A DNA stretch of 64,000 bases from Acaryochloris sp. CCMEE 5410 (GCF_000238775.2 NZ_AFEJ02000001.1:1116001-1180000); one strand, 5' to 3'. Shown: positions 17,548-27,331, counted from the stretch's first letter. Program-made: numbers and translations. Notes: a model not told the origin generated them from the sequence alone.

Positions 17548-18702
17548 ATGTTTAAGTTCGGAGCAGGAAAATTACAGAAAACGCTAGACCAACTGCACCA
17601 GGAAGAGTTCTCAGGTGTCGTCTATATCAATGCAGCCCTTGGTCAACAGGACAAGGTCAGATCACGGGTAATTGCCTTTCATAAGGGGGCGATCACCTAC
17701 GCGGGCAGAACCTTGCCTACTCCCCTTGAGTTTTCCCAATTGGTGGGTGAGAAGCTGAAGCTTAAGGTCATGAAGGCGGCAATGACGTTAGCTGAAAAAA
17801 GGACAAAAGATTCCACCTCAATTCTGGCGTACTTAGCGATTTACTTCCGACTCGATCTTTTTGGCTGGGACGACGTGGAAAAGGTGATGAGATCGCAAGT
17901 CGTGTCTTGTCTCGATCAACTATGGGCCTATGCCGGTACCTTGAGAACCGAAGAGGCCGTTGACTTTGATTTGGCCTATGGCGAAGACGGCCACGGTTAT
18001 AATTGGCAGCAGCTCTGTTTGTCATTGACCCAGCGACAACAGGGCTGGGCCTCCTTGGCACCGGCGATTCCTTCCATGGATGCCATCCCTCAGTCCATTC
18101 TGCAGGGTAATTATGAGACAGTTGATGACGAGTACGCTCAACAGCATCTGAGAATATGGATTGATGGCAACCGATCCTTGCTGGATATTGCCGAGCAGTT
18201 GCAACGCGATCCACTGGAATTAGGCCATCTCTACTTACACTGGCAAAAGATGAGTTGGGTCATCTTCGCTGGCGATCAGCTTCAATATGTAGGTGGAAAC
18301 CCAATTTCAACGGCTCAACAGAGCTTACCCTTAATTTTGAGCGTGGATGACAGTGTCGTTGTGCAAACCATGCTCAAACGAACGTTATGTGATCACTATC
18401 GAGTTTTGACCGCAAGTAACGCCGTTAAAGCCCTCAACCTTCTAAATAGCCATCCCATAGAGTTGATGTTGTTGGATGTCACCATGCCGGATATCGACGG
18501 CATTGAATTTTGTAAAACGGTTCGGGGCATTTCGAAGTTCAGAGATCTACCGGTCATTATGCTGACAGCTAAGGATGGCTTAATCAACAAGGTTAAAGGC
18601 CAAATGGCCGGATCAACCCACTATCTGACCAAGCCTGTCAAAAAAGAAAAGTTACTCAGTGTGATTGAAAAGAACCTTCCTGCCCCCACAGTGAATCGTT
18701 AG
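17548..18702 (+). CDS. PatA-type response regulator of the chemosensory operon
   Basis: This protein has 384 residues from the ATG at 17548. A TTG ten codons upstream also opens the frame, but the ATG has a GGGGAAGGA ribosome site at the right distance. The N-terminal ~250 residues match the PatA/PixG-type domain (start FKFGAGKLQKTLDQLHQEEFSG). The C-terminal receiver (about 265-380) has SVDDS, LLDVTMPDIDG and LTKPVKKEK, with all phosphorylation residues present. In cyanobacteria such regulators head Pil/Pix/Tax-type operons for twitching motility and phototaxis, where they take phosphate from a CheA. Confidence 0.88.
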   Translation: MFKFGAGKLQKTLDQLHQEEFSGVVYINAALGQQDKVRSRVIAFHKGAITYAGRTLPTPLEFSQLVGEKLKLKVMKAAMTLAEKRTKDSTSILAYLAIYFRLDLFGWDDVEKVMRSQVVSCLDQLWAYAGTLRTEEAVDFDLAYGEDGHGYNWQQLCLSLTQRQQGWASLAPAIPSMDAIPQSILQGNYETVDDEYAQQHLRIWIDGNRSLLDIAEQLQRDPLELGHLYLHWQKMSWVIFAGDQLQYVGGNPISTAQQSLPLILSVDDSVVVQTMLKRTLCDHYRVLTASNAVKALNLLNSHPIELMLLDVTMPDIDGIEFCKTVRGISKFRDLPVIMLTAKDGLINKVKGQMAGSTHYLTKPVKKEKLLSVIEKNLPAPTVNR

Positions 18703-18735
18703 CGGGTTCGAGTATTTCCCAAAGGATATAGGGTT

Positions 18736-20001
18736 ATGGACAACCAAGCTTATCTAGTCTTCCAACTCCAAGAGTTGCGGTATGGAATTGATGCTGAACT
18801 CGTACAAGAAATTTTTCCGTTACCGGAACTAACGCCCCTTGCGGAAGCGCCGCCAGATATTATCGGTATGCTGAATCTGCGAGGAAAAATTGTCCTGGTC
18901 ATGCATTTGGCCTGTCGGTTGGGCCAATCTCAGCCCACCTGCACCCTCAAAGACGCCGTTATCCTTATGGACTGGCAAGGTATTCAAGTCGGGATAGTCG
19001 TTAATCAGGTCCAAGATGTACTCACCTTTGATACCGCAGCTATCGACACCTCGATAGATTATGGCCGACCTCAAGGGTCTCCTTATATAAAAGGGGTCAC
19101 CAAGGAATTAGAGGTTCCTGTTGTATTGCTCAACCCAGATTCCCTGATCCGTCAGCCAGATCAGGTCGCTAGCTTAGTCTGGAAATCTGAACTGGATACA
19201 GTGGAGCCTGAACTCCCTGAAATTTCCCTCAACTTAGACACAGATACATCTGCAGAGGCGCTGGAGGAGGTGGACGATCCAGATGAGATCGCAGCTCTGC
19301 ATCAACAGTGGGAAGCGCTACTGAATGACTCTGATTCAGAGCCAATGTTAATGGCTGATCTAGAAGTAGCTAACTCTGGATCAGATCACCGATTAGAGGC
19401 TGATCTGGAAGAGGCAGTTGCCCCTGCCCCTCCCCCCTCTCAGCCTCCTAAACTGGGTACTTTTTTCGAGCGCTATTGCCCCGACGCGTCTGAGGTTGAT
19501 CAAGACGTTTTTCGGCAGCGGGCAGCCAATTTAAGGGAGGCACTCACCGACACCGATCCTGCTGATTTGCGATCTCTAGCGGTTGTGGGCCTAGGCAACC
19601 AGTATTTTGGTTTGGACTTAAGTTGGGTTCGAGAATTTATCAATATTCGGTCCGTGACCCCCATTCCCTGTTGTCCCCAACATATTGTGGGCAACATCAA
19701 TTTAAGGGGGGAAGTGATGACCTTGGTGAATATCCAAACAGTCTTAAATCTGTCCGGCGAATTGAGTGAGTCTCCGCAAAAAGCGGTCGTATTTGAAGTA
19801 AACGATGTCGTGGCAGGTCTCACCGTTGATGAGGTGGTCAATGTAACCGCATTATCATCAGCCCAAATTGCCCCCATCCCAGCCGCTGTCTCCGCTGCTT
19901 ACCGTGAGTTTTTGCAAGGAACGATTCTCTACGACAATCAATACCTCAATATTCTGGATTTACCGAAAATGATTAGCCAAGGAGTCTTGAATGTGGCTTA
20001 G
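18736..20001 (+). CDS. Tandem CheW-domain coupling protein
   Basis: This 421-residue protein has two CheW domains, at about 1-140 (YLVFQLQELRYGIDAELVQEIF, with IIGMLNLRGKIV) and about 275-415 (LAVVGLGNQYFGLDLSWVREF, with IVGNINLRGEVM). A linker of roughly 100 acidic and proline-rich residues separates them. CheW couples receptors to CheA. Two domains in one chain could bridge two receptor or kinase sites in an array. It is the second gene of the operon, 33 bp after the PatA-type regulator. Confidence 0.9.
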   Translation: MDNQAYLVFQLQELRYGIDAELVQEIFPLPELTPLAEAPPDIIGMLNLRGKIVLVMHLACRLGQSQPTCTLKDAVILMDWQGIQVGIVVNQVQDVLTFDTAAIDTSIDYGRPQGSPYIKGVTKELEVPVVLLNPDSLIRQPDQVASLVWKSELDTVEPELPEISLNLDTDTSAEALEEVDDPDEIAALHQQWEALLNDSDSEPMLMADLEVANSGSDHRLEADLEEAVAPAPPPSQPPKLGTFFERYCPDASEVDQDVFRQRAANLREALTDTDPADLRSLAVVGLGNQYFGLDLSWVREFINIRSVTPIPCCPQHIVGNINLRGEVMTLVNIQTVLNLSGELSESPQKAVVFEVNDVVAGLTVDEVVNVTALSSAQIAPIPAAVSAAYREFLQGTILYDNQYLNILDLPKMISQGVLNVA

Positions 20002-20103
20002 CTAATCGTACCTGGGACTAGGGATGGTTCATTCAGCTTTTTGTAACCGCTATCTGCAGACTTCTTCCCCACCCTTTATCAATCAGAGGACACAGGCAAT
20101 TCA

Positions 20104-21462
20104 ATGAAAATTACAAACCAACTCCGATGGACCGTTGCAGGCTTGACGGCTTTTGCAGTAGGAACCACTGTATATACAGTAAGCAATATCAGTCGCAATA
20201 CCCTAGACGGTTCCGTGGTGAACAAAGCTGGTATTGTTCGGGGGGCAACCCAACGATTGGTCAAGCTAGAGACCAATGGCACACAAGATAACCCTCTGCG
20301 CCAGAAAATTGATGGTTTGATCAACGGTTTGATCAACGGAGATCCCGAACTCGATTTACCCAAAGCTACAGATCCAGCTTTCCTCGAAAAAATTCAGGCG
20401 GTAGAAACTGATTGGCAGGCTCTAAAGGGAACGATTGATCAATATCGGCAAAATCCTAGCTTAAAAGCCAAATTAGTGGCTGAAAGCGAAGACTTCTTTG
20501 GATTAACCAATGAGGCTGTGTTTGCAGCAGAAAACGCAGCAACCAATAATGTTACGGGGCTGAGCAATACGCAGTTTGGTGTGATGGCTCTGAACTTGGC
20601 TATTCTTGGATTTATTTTCTGGACAATTCAGCAAGCCTCAAAGGTGTTAACGAGTTCAGTGGGATCTGTAGCCACCAGTTCCTATGCGATTGCTGAAACC
20701 GTTGGCAAACAAGAAAAAATTATTTCCGAACAAACTCAATCCGTGAAAGACACCACGATCACGATTGAAGGATTGGGGACTGCCTCTATGCAAGCGGCTC
20801 AGCAAGCGAGTCTGTCAGCCAAAGGAGCCCAAGACGCCCTGGAACTCTCCAATACTGGAACCCAATCTGTGACTGAGACTGTAGAAGGGATTAACAAGCT
20901 GCGGATGAAAGTAGGAGAAATTGCTGAGCAAATTATGCAGTTGAGTGAACAGACTGGGCAAATTTCCTCCGTATCCCAATTGGTGGCAGGGATTGCGGAT
21001 CAAACCAACATGCTGGCCCTAAACGCAGCGGTGGAAGCGGCCCGAGCCGGGGAGGAAGGAAAAGGTTTTGCGGTGGTTGCCGGTGAAATTCGAAAGCTAG
21101 CGGACCAAAGCCGAAGTTCTGCCGACAAGATTAATACCCTGGTTGCAGACATTCAAGCCTCCATTAATAGAACCGTTATGGTAACGGATGAAGGCACCAA
21201 AACGGCGACGAAGGGAATTCAACTGGCTGAAGCAACCAATGAAGTGATTCTGAAAATGGCCCAGTCTATTCAGGAGGTGTTTGAAAGTAGTCAAAATATT
21301 GCGCAGAATTCCAAGAAGCAGGCGGTTGTGGTCCAGCAAGCTGTTTCCGCGATTAATACCATTAACCTGGGTGCCCAAGAAACTGCGTCTGCAGTGAATG
21401 ACGTACACTCATCCACTGAACAGTTGACGGATGTTGCTCAACAATTGGCGGTTTCGGTTTAA
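20104..21462 (+). CDS. Methyl-accepting chemotaxis transducer, PilJ-like
   Basis: This 452-residue protein has an N-terminal membrane helix (about 9-30), a ~130-residue extracytoplasmic helical sensor, a second helix (about 160-180), and a long cytoplasmic signalling coiled coil whose tip is DQTNMLALNAAVEAARAGEEGKGFAVVAGEIRKLADQS, written here only by its pattern: QTN, NAAVEAARAGE and VA-EIR-LA. The sensor resembles that of type IV pilus transducers in size. Near residue 60 the tract GLINGLING comes from a 12-bp tandem duplication. Without CheR in the operon it is unclear whether methylation is used. Confidence 0.9.
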   Translation: MKITNQLRWTVAGLTAFAVGTTVYTVSNISRNTLDGSVVNKAGIVRGATQRLVKLETNGTQDNPLRQKIDGLINGLINGDPELDLPKATDPAFLEKIQAVETDWQALKGTIDQYRQNPSLKAKLVAESEDFFGLTNEAVFAAENAATNNVTGLSNTQFGVMALNLAILGFIFWTIQQASKVLTSSVGSVATSSYAIAETVGKQEKIISEQTQSVKDTTITIEGLGTASMQAAQQASLSAKGAQDALELSNTGTQSVTETVEGINKLRMKVGEIAEQIMQLSEQTGQISSVSQLVAGIADQTNMLALNAAVEAARAGEEGKGFAVVAGEIRKLADQSRSSADKINTLVADIQASINRTVMVTDEGTKTATKGIQLAEATNEVILKMAQSIQEVFESSQNIAQNSKKQAVVVQQAVSAINTINLGAQETASAVNDVHSSTEQLTDVAQQLAVSV

Positions 21463-21575
21463 GACTGACTCCCGATCGAGAAAGAAAAACTCACCTGGAG
21501 TTCGGGGGATGCCATGGCGAAAACTTGGACTCTCCTTGCTCACCTCTACTTTGTATCGAAGTAAATATAACAACC

Positions 21576-23915
21576 ATGTTCATCGAAGATGACGAACTGC
21601 GTGGACTTTACCAAGCTGCCAGTACCGAACATATCGAAGCCATAGAAGCGGGCTTGATTTATCTGGAAAAACATCCTGGGGATCGACAGCAGTTGCAAGC
21701 ACTCCTGAGAGCCGCCCATTCCCTCAAGGGGGATTCGCGAATGCTGGGGGTTGAAGATGCCGAGACCGTTACTCATCAGATGGAAGATCTCTTGTCTGAA
21801 GTTGAGCAGGGGGAACGAGTTTTAACATCCGGATTATGCGATCGCCTCTATACCGGACTGGATGCAGTTCGCAAAATTGCCCATACAGCCGTCACCGGGG
21901 AACAAACGGATGTGAGTGTTTTTCATGTCCTGGCCCAGTTGATGGCTGCAGAGGATAGCAACACTCCAGCAACAACTGCCGACCTTCGCTCACCTGAGCT
22001 GGATGAGGCTGTCCCCATAGACCCGAAGCCAACTTTGATCCAAGTTGCAGAAGACAACGATCCTGATCTAGCGGCAGAACTCCATCAATTATTAAAGCAG
22101 TCTCCTCCAGACGATGATCAACCTAAACCAACTAAAGGACTCATAGCTTCTCCAGTTTCGTCCTATCAAGTTGATACCGTCCGGGTAGAGGCAGCCAAGC
22201 TGGATCAGTTGATGACCCAGGCAAGTGAGTTGGCCGTTACGAAACTTCGAATTGCCCAGAGAATTGGGGAAGTGGAACAGTTAGCCACCCTTCGAGAACA
22301 GTGGACCGCTGATCTGCTCGCTCAACAATTAAGCTTAGCGACGCTGAAGCAGCAACTTTCTACCACCGATGCTGGGTTGGTGGATCAAGTTTTTCAAGTT
22401 CATCAGCAACGTCTGTCTGCTTTAGGGTTCCAGATTGAGCATCTCAAGGCCCAGGTGGGAGAAGATTCGACCCGCTTGGATATTACGGCGAACCAATTAG
22501 AAAGTGGTATTCGCAACTTGCGGATGTTACCTGTTGCGGGCCTATTTCAACTGTTTCCTCGTATGGTGCGGGATTTGGCTAAACAACAGCAAAAACAGAT
22601 TGAGCTGGTTTTAGAAGGTACAGATACCCTGGCGGATAAAAACATCTTGGAGCAAATGCAGGCCCCCTTAACTCACTTGGTTCGCAATGCCATCGACCAT
22701 GGCATCGAGTCTGCCGCCGAACGGATGGCGATGGGTAAGCCTGAAACAGCCACCCTCCGTTTAAGGGCGTTTCAATTAGGCAGCAGTATTGCCATTGAAC
22801 TGACAGATGATGGCCGAGGTTTGGAGTTGGCCAAGATCCAAGAGACTGCTTTGAGGCGAGGTCTACATACTAAGGCCGAGTTAGACCGCATGACGACCAG
22901 CCAAGTCCAATCCTTGATCTTTGCACCGGGGTTTTCGACTCGGACCCAAGTAACGGAAATTTCAGGCCGTGGGGTCGGCTTGGATGTGGTGCGGGCCAAT
23001 GTGGAACGACTACAAGGCACCATACAAGTTCGTTCGATTCCCAGCCAAGGCTGCACCTTTCAACTCACCCTCAGTTCTAGCTTAACCACCACCGCGGTCC
23101 TCATTGTTGAGGTAAATCAGCACCCTTACGCGATTCCCCTGGAATTTGTAGACAAGATGATTAGTGTCACCCCTGGCCAAATCTTTACAATGGAAGGGCA
23201 TCCTACCATTACGGAGCAAGACCAACCTTTGTCTGTCCTGTGGCTGAGGGATGTACTTGAATTACCAGCAGAACAGGATAGACGAAAAACTGAACGCACA
23301 AATATTCCTTGTGTGATTCTCCAAATTGGTTCAGAACGCTTGGGGCTATTTATCGATCAACTCGTAGATCAGCAGGATATTGTACTAAAACCCCAGAGTA
23401 AATTGCTGAAACGCATTCGGAACATCACCGGGGCCACTATTTTGGGGAATGGTGAGATCTGTATGGTGCTCAATCCCCAAGATTTCTTGCAATCCACTCA
23501 AGGTGTTGCCGATCTAACCTTCTTTGAGCATCTCAGTGGGACCGTGACGTCGAAGGTGTTATTGGTCGAAGACTCTATTCCAATCCGAACCCAAATGAAG
23601 CGGATTTTACAAGGGGCTGGCTATGAGGTCACTGCAGCAGTAGACGGTCAAGAGGGACTGGAGAAGCTGCAGGTCGAGCACTTTGATGCAGTGGTCTCTG
23701 ATGTGGAGATGCCGAATTTGAGTGGGCTGGAAATGACATCGCAGATTCGGCAGCGTCAAGAATACCAACAACTTCCCATTGTGTTGGTGACTACGCTAGC
23801 GAAGGAAGAAGACAAGCGTCGCGGGTCGGAAGCGGGGGCAAACGCTTACCTGACCAAAGGAAATTTTGATCAAACAATACTTATCGACACCTTAAGGAGG
23901 TTAATTGCATCATGA
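21576..23915 (+). CDS. CheA-type hybrid histidine kinase with C-terminal receiver
   Basis: This protein has 779 residues from the ATG at 21576; a TTG at 21525 also opens the frame but has no better ribosome site. In order it has an Hpt domain (about 5-110) with the phosphorylated His in AAHSLKGDSRMLG; a dimerisation region; an ATPase domain with HLVRNAIDHGIE, DDGRGLE and GRGVGLDVV; a CheW-like domain (about 500-640); and a receiver (about 650-770) with VEDS, VVSDVEMPNLSG and LTKG. It phosphorylates its own receiver, the PatA-type regulator or the following CheB-type receiver. It is the central enzyme of the operon. Confidence 0.92.
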   Translation: MFIEDDELRGLYQAASTEHIEAIEAGLIYLEKHPGDRQQLQALLRAAHSLKGDSRMLGVEDAETVTHQMEDLLSEVEQGERVLTSGLCDRLYTGLDAVRKIAHTAVTGEQTDVSVFHVLAQLMAAEDSNTPATTADLRSPELDEAVPIDPKPTLIQVAEDNDPDLAAELHQLLKQSPPDDDQPKPTKGLIASPVSSYQVDTVRVEAAKLDQLMTQASELAVTKLRIAQRIGEVEQLATLREQWTADLLAQQLSLATLKQQLSTTDAGLVDQVFQVHQQRLSALGFQIEHLKAQVGEDSTRLDITANQLESGIRNLRMLPVAGLFQLFPRMVRDLAKQQQKQIELVLEGTDTLADKNILEQMQAPLTHLVRNAIDHGIESAAERMAMGKPETATLRLRAFQLGSSIAIELTDDGRGLELAKIQETALRRGLHTKAELDRMTTSQVQSLIFAPGFSTRTQVTEISGRGVGLDVVRANVERLQGTIQVRSIPSQGCTFQLTLSSSLTTTAVLIVEVNQHPYAIPLEFVDKMISVTPGQIFTMEGHPTITEQDQPLSVLWLRDVLELPAEQDRRKTERTNIPCVILQIGSERLGLFIDQLVDQQDIVLKPQSKLLKRIRNITGATILGNGEICMVLNPQDFLQSTQGVADLTFFEHLSGTVTSKVLLVEDSIPIRTQMKRILQGAGYEVTAAVDGQEGLEKLQVEHFDAVVSDVEMPNLSGLEMTSQIRQRQEYQQLPIVLVTTLAKEEDKRRGSEAGANAYLTKGNFDQTILIDTLRRLIAS

Positions 23916-24328
23916 CTGATCCAATCAAAGTAGTTCTAGTAGAAGATTCTGCAGTAGCCCTCCAGATTCTGCATCGATTGTTGGATTCTGCCCCAGAAGT
24001 GAATGTTGTGGGGACAGCCCAGGATGGCAGTGAAGGTTTAAAAGTGATTTCTCAAACAATGCCAGATGTCATTTGCACCGACTTGCAGATGCCCAATATG
24101 GACGGTTTAGAATTTACCGAAAAGGTGATGCAGGACTTTCCCTGCCCCATACTGGTCATCAGCAATAGTGTGCATCCATCGGATATAGACAATATTTTTA
24201 ATCTGATGCAGGCGGGGGCCTTAGACTTTTTCCCTAAACCCAATTCTGGGTCGGCGACGGATTACGAAATCCTGAAAAAAACTCTGGTGACTAAAATTAA
24301 GGTCCTGGCGTCTAAAAAAGTGGGTTAG
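23912..24328 (+). CDS. CheB-type receiver protein lacking the methylesterase domain
   Basis: This 138-residue single receiver starts four bases inside the end of cheA (ATGA overlap), so the two are translationally coupled. It has VEDSAVALQILHRLL, the phosphorylated Asp in ICTDLQMPNMDGLEF, and GALDFFPKP, which match the receiver of CheB methylesterase and not CheY. The chain ends about where the CheB linker would begin, and no catalytic domain follows. It could be a phosphate sink or a regulator with its own target. It is the last gene of the chemosensory operon. Confidence 0.85.
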   Translation: MTDPIKVVLVEDSAVALQILHRLLDSAPEVNVVGTAQDGSEGLKVISQTMPDVICTDLQMPNMDGLEFTEKVMQDFPCPILVISNSVHPSDIDNIFNLMQAGALDFFPKPNSGSATDYEILKKTLVTKIKVLASKKVG

Positions 24329-24331
24329 CCC

Positions 24332-25543
24332 TTAGCGAGTTAGCCAGTCTAGGTGCTGGGGCAACAGCTTCGCCAAGTCATAGGTTTTCTGAATAGTCTG
24401 ACGAGCATTGGCTCGGAGTTTTGCCATGTCATCGGGGTGATCGAGGGCTTCTTGGATGCGATCGCACACCTGTTGCGGCGAGAAAAAGTCCACTAGCAGC
24501 CCATTTTGCCCGTCTTTAATCACCTCTGTCACTGGGGCCGTATCGGAAGCCACCAGTAAACAGCCTGTGGACATGGATTCCAACATGGACCAAGACAGAA
24601 CAAAGGGGCGAGTGAGATAAACATGCACGGAAGAAGCTTGTAACACCTGCAAATACTGGTTGTAGGGCAACCGCCCCGTAAAATGCAGCCGCGACATATC
24701 TAGGGATAAGGTCTCCAGCATATGTTGCTTGTAAGTTTTACCATTCGGCAGCTTCTTGCCATAAGCCACCCGATCCGCCCCGACCACGACTGTGTGACAA
24801 TTAGGTCGTTGTTTCTGCAATAAGGCAATGGCTTCCATAAACTGAGGAAACCCCCGATAGGGCTCCATGCCTCGCGCTACATAGGTGACAATTTCATCCA
24901 CCGCCGACAAATCCAAATTCACGTCGGGCAGTACTAGCTTGGCCCCCGGTTTAGGCTGAAAATATTCCGTATCAATGCCATCGTGCAAAACCTTAATCTT
25001 GCTGTGAAATTCTGGCGGAAATTGTTGACGTTGCCATTGAGTCGGAGACAGACCATAATCACAACTCGCCAAATCCAATAAAATTGGGGCATTTTTAATC
25101 CGAATACGGGCCTCTGCATCGGCATCAAGGGGATCGGCAGGATCAAAATCAGCATCCGTACCGTGGGCATGGTAGTACCACTCAAAAAAGCAGCAGAACT
25201 TTGCCTTCGGGAAAATATCTTTTACAAATAACCCCGGCCCCCAACCAGAATGGGCATAAACCACATCCGGCACAAATCCCCGCTCGCTCAGCTGCTGGGC
25301 AATTCGATACACCGCCTGCCCTTCCAACACCGCACTTTCGAGGGGGCGGACATAATGATGGGTTTCGGGGCGGACTTCCCGTGACGGTTTGTACAAAATT
25401 TTTTGGACTCCTTGAATCTGTCCCTCCTCCCTAGCCGTCCCATACACCACTTGATGCTTGGGACTCTTCGCCAACACCATCGCCAAATGCCGAAACTGGG
25501 CCGGAAAATTAGGGTGGAGGAACAGAATTCGTTGCAGCGCCAT
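24332..25543 (-). CDS. Glycosyltransferase family 4
   Basis: This 403-residue GT-B-type transferase has an N-terminal acceptor domain (RILFLHPNFPAQFRHLA and VYAHSGWGPGLFVKDIFP) and a C-terminal nucleotide-sugar domain with VARGMEPYRGFPQFMEAI, FTGRLPYNQYLQVLQASSVHVYLTRPF summarised by its VYLTRPF end, and SMSTGCLLVASDTAPVTEVI with the E-x7-E arrangement typical of GT4. The substrate cannot be told. It shares one base with the upstream epimerase, so the two are co-transcribed. It converges on the chemosensory operon with only 3 bp between. Confidence 0.88.
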   Translation of the reverse strand: MALQRILFLHPNFPAQFRHLAMVLAKSPKHQVVYGTAREEGQIQGVQKILYKPSREVRPETHHYVRPLESAVLEGQAVYRIAQQLSERGFVPDVVYAHSGWGPGLFVKDIFPKAKFCCFFEWYYHAHGTDADFDPADPLDADAEARIRIKNAPILLDLASCDYGLSPTQWQRQQFPPEFHSKIKVLHDGIDTEYFQPKPGAKLVLPDVNLDLSAVDEIVTYVARGMEPYRGFPQFMEAIALLQKQRPNCHTVVVGADRVAYGKKLPNGKTYKQHMLETLSLDMSRLHFTGRLPYNQYLQVLQASSVHVYLTRPFVLSWSMLESMSTGCLLVASDTAPVTEVIKDGQNGLLVDFFSPQQVCDRIQEALDHPDDMAKLRANARQTIQKTYDLAKLLPQHLDWLTR

Positions 25544-26463
25544 TAGGTCAAGATCTGTTTAAGGGCCGAGTCAATGGTCTCATATTTATATTGAAATCCA
25601 TCGGCCTGAGTTTTCTCTGGTCGTACGTTTTGTCCTTCTAGAACTAACTGAGCCGCTTCCCCTAACAACAGCTCTAGAGCAATGTCTGGCACCGGCAGCC
25701 AAGAAGGGCGATTGAGCACTTTGCCCAGGGACTCACACAGTCCATTCATCCTTACCGGATTGGGGGCCGTGGCATTGTAAACGCCGGATTTACTAGTATC
25801 CGTCAAAGCAGTTAGGATAAAGTTCACCAAGTCATCTAAATGCACCCAAGAAAACCACTGTTTGCCACTGCCAATGGGACCACCGGCAAACATTTGAAAT
25901 GGGGGCAGCATTTTGGCTAAGGCTCCACCATCCCCCAAAACAATACCAATCCGAAAAATCACTAATCGTGTACCAGCGTCAGTGGCCGATTGCGCTGATT
26001 TCTCCCAGGATTGACACACTTCTGCTAGGAAATCATCGCCAGGATTACTTGATTCATCAAAGGTAGCGGTTTCACTAGTACCATAAAACCCAATGGCAGA
26101 TGCATTTACGAGAACTGATGGCTGGTCATCCGCAGCAGCAATGGCCTCAACTAGCTTTTGGGTACCCACTGCGCGACTATTAATGATTTCTTGTTTACGG
26201 CTGGTCGTCCAGCGATCGCCCACGAGGGGTTCTCCAGCCAGATTGACTACCCCATCCCAACCAGAGAGGGATTTTTGCCAATCCCCTGAAGCTTGAGGCT
26301 CATAACCTTGAATGTTGACATTCGAAAATTTTTGGGAGGGAAAAAGCTTAGCCGCTTTATCGGGACTCCTCACCAATGCTAAGACCTGATGGCCTTCTTC
26401 TTGCAACCGTTCAATAAGGCGTTGGCCTACAAATCCGGTTGCTCCTGTTACGACTACTTTCAT
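25543..26463 (-). CDS. TIGR01777-family SDR epimerase, ThyD-like
   Basis: This 306-residue extended-SDR protein has the NAD(P) motif [11 protein letters not shown] at the N-terminus, VVNLAGEPL, and a C-terminal domain with [12 protein letters not shown] and [23 protein letters not shown] summarised by its GQ-V-P-K end, which are diagnostic of TIGR01777. Cyanobacterial and plastid homologues (ThyD, GC1/SulA) affect membranes or division, and the E. coli homologue is YfcH. The catalytic reaction is unknown. It ends at the start codon of the glycosyltransferase. Confidence 0.88.
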   Translation of the reverse strand: MKVVVTGATGFVGQRLIERLQEEGHQVLALVRSPDKAAKLFPSQKFSNVNIQGYEPQASGDWQKSLSGWDGVVNLAGEPLVGDRWTTSRKQEIINSRAVGTQKLVEAIAAADDQPSVLVNASAIGFYGTSETATFDESSNPGDDFLAEVCQSWEKSAQSATDAGTRLVIFRIGIVLGDGGALAKMLPPFQMFAGGPIGSGKQWFSWVHLDDLVNFILTALTDTSKSGVYNATAPNPVRMNGLCESLGKVLNRPSWLPVPDIALELLLGEAAQLVLEGQNVRPEKTQADGFQYKYETIDSALKQILT

Positions 26464-26568
26464 GGGGATGCCAGCTGCTTGTTCCCTCTGATCATACAGA
26501 AGGCCAGCCCTGAGTTCACACAGAAGGCAAACCTCAAGTTTTCAACAATCGGCGCTCTGTTGCCGCGA

Positions 26569-26961
26569 TTAATGTCCTAATCGGTTCTGCTCAATCCACT
26601 GCATAGCAACACCTAATGATTCGGCATTAAAGGTTTTACCAGAGCGGGGATCTGCCACACGCCACCATTCTTCCCCTTTAGGGGTGATTCGACGCTCTAA
26701 GCTGAGTTTCCTTCGTGAGATGAATGTCTGGGTTATGTGTTGCCAAAGCCGGATAGCGTTTGGCGGTCGATGAGGGGGAGGTGAAATATCACGCCAATGG
26801 TATTCCAGCTGGAACCGTTCATGGGTCAGGAGTTCAAGCAAATGCTGATCGTGGTTGGCTGCCGCAACATCCATACGATTTTGTAAACTTGCCATTATGT
26901 TGGCTTGTCGCTGGGCAAATGCCGACGATAAACCATTTTTCTTAGGGATTTCAGTATTCAT
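26569..26961 (-). CDS. Hypothetical conserved-looking protein
   Basis: This 130-residue protein, which I do not recognise by name, is basic and soluble. The C-terminal part has SLERRITPKGEEWWRVADP followed by GKTFNAESLGVAMQWIEQN, a compact alpha/beta-looking segment that may be the conserved core. The N-terminal part is helical. It lies upstream of the ThyD-like gene on the same strand with a 105-bp gap. No motif points to a catalytic role. Confidence 0.6.
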   Translation of the reverse strand: MNTEIPKKNGLSSAFAQRQANIMASLQNRMDVAAANHDQHLLELLTHERFQLEYHWRDISPPPHRPPNAIRLWQHITQTFISRRKLSLERRITPKGEEWWRVADPRSGKTFNAESLGVAMQWIEQNRLGH

Positions 26962-27190
26962 GAGCTAAATCCATCACAAGCCGCTTCCTTATAGGCTAAT
27001 CAGCTTTTTTGTATAGCCCAATACATTTAAATAAAAACTTAAATTAATTTACCTCTGCTTAATTTAACTAGCCGAAGAATTTTTACACCTGAACTCTATT
27101 GAGGTTAAAGATATAGAACGTTACGCTTTGGAGCAATCGTTGTTAATTATTGCTCTAAGGTAGATGACTATGTTAGATTGATTGACCCAA

Positions 27191-27262
27191 GGGCGATTAG
27201 CACAGGGGTAGCGCGCTTCCTTCACACGGAAGAGGTCACTGGTTCAAATCCAGTATCGCCCA
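27191..27262 (+). tRNA. tRNA-Val (CAC)
   Basis: The 72-nt cloverleaf has a perfect acceptor stem (GGGCGAT/ATCGCCC), the anticodon arm CTTCC-TTCACAC-GGAAG with anticodon CAC, and the T arm ACTGG-TTCAAAT-CCAGT. The D stem GCAC/GCGC contains one A-C mismatch. CCA is not encoded. A hairpin at 27302-27331 follows. Confidence 0.9.
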
Positions 27263-27301
27263 TTCCATCAATTTCACCTTTGGTATAGGTCTATATAAGT
27301 A

Positions 27302-27331
27302 AAACACTCCACACTAAATTGTGGAGTGTTT
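27302..27331. terminator. Hairpin between tRNA-Val and mscS
   Basis: A perfect 11-bp stem (27302-27312 with 27321-27331) has an 8-nt loop. On the minus strand it is followed by TTTTACTT, downstream of the mscS stop at 27362, so it probably ends mscS transcription. It may also help end the tRNA transcript on the plus strand. Confidence 0.65.
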
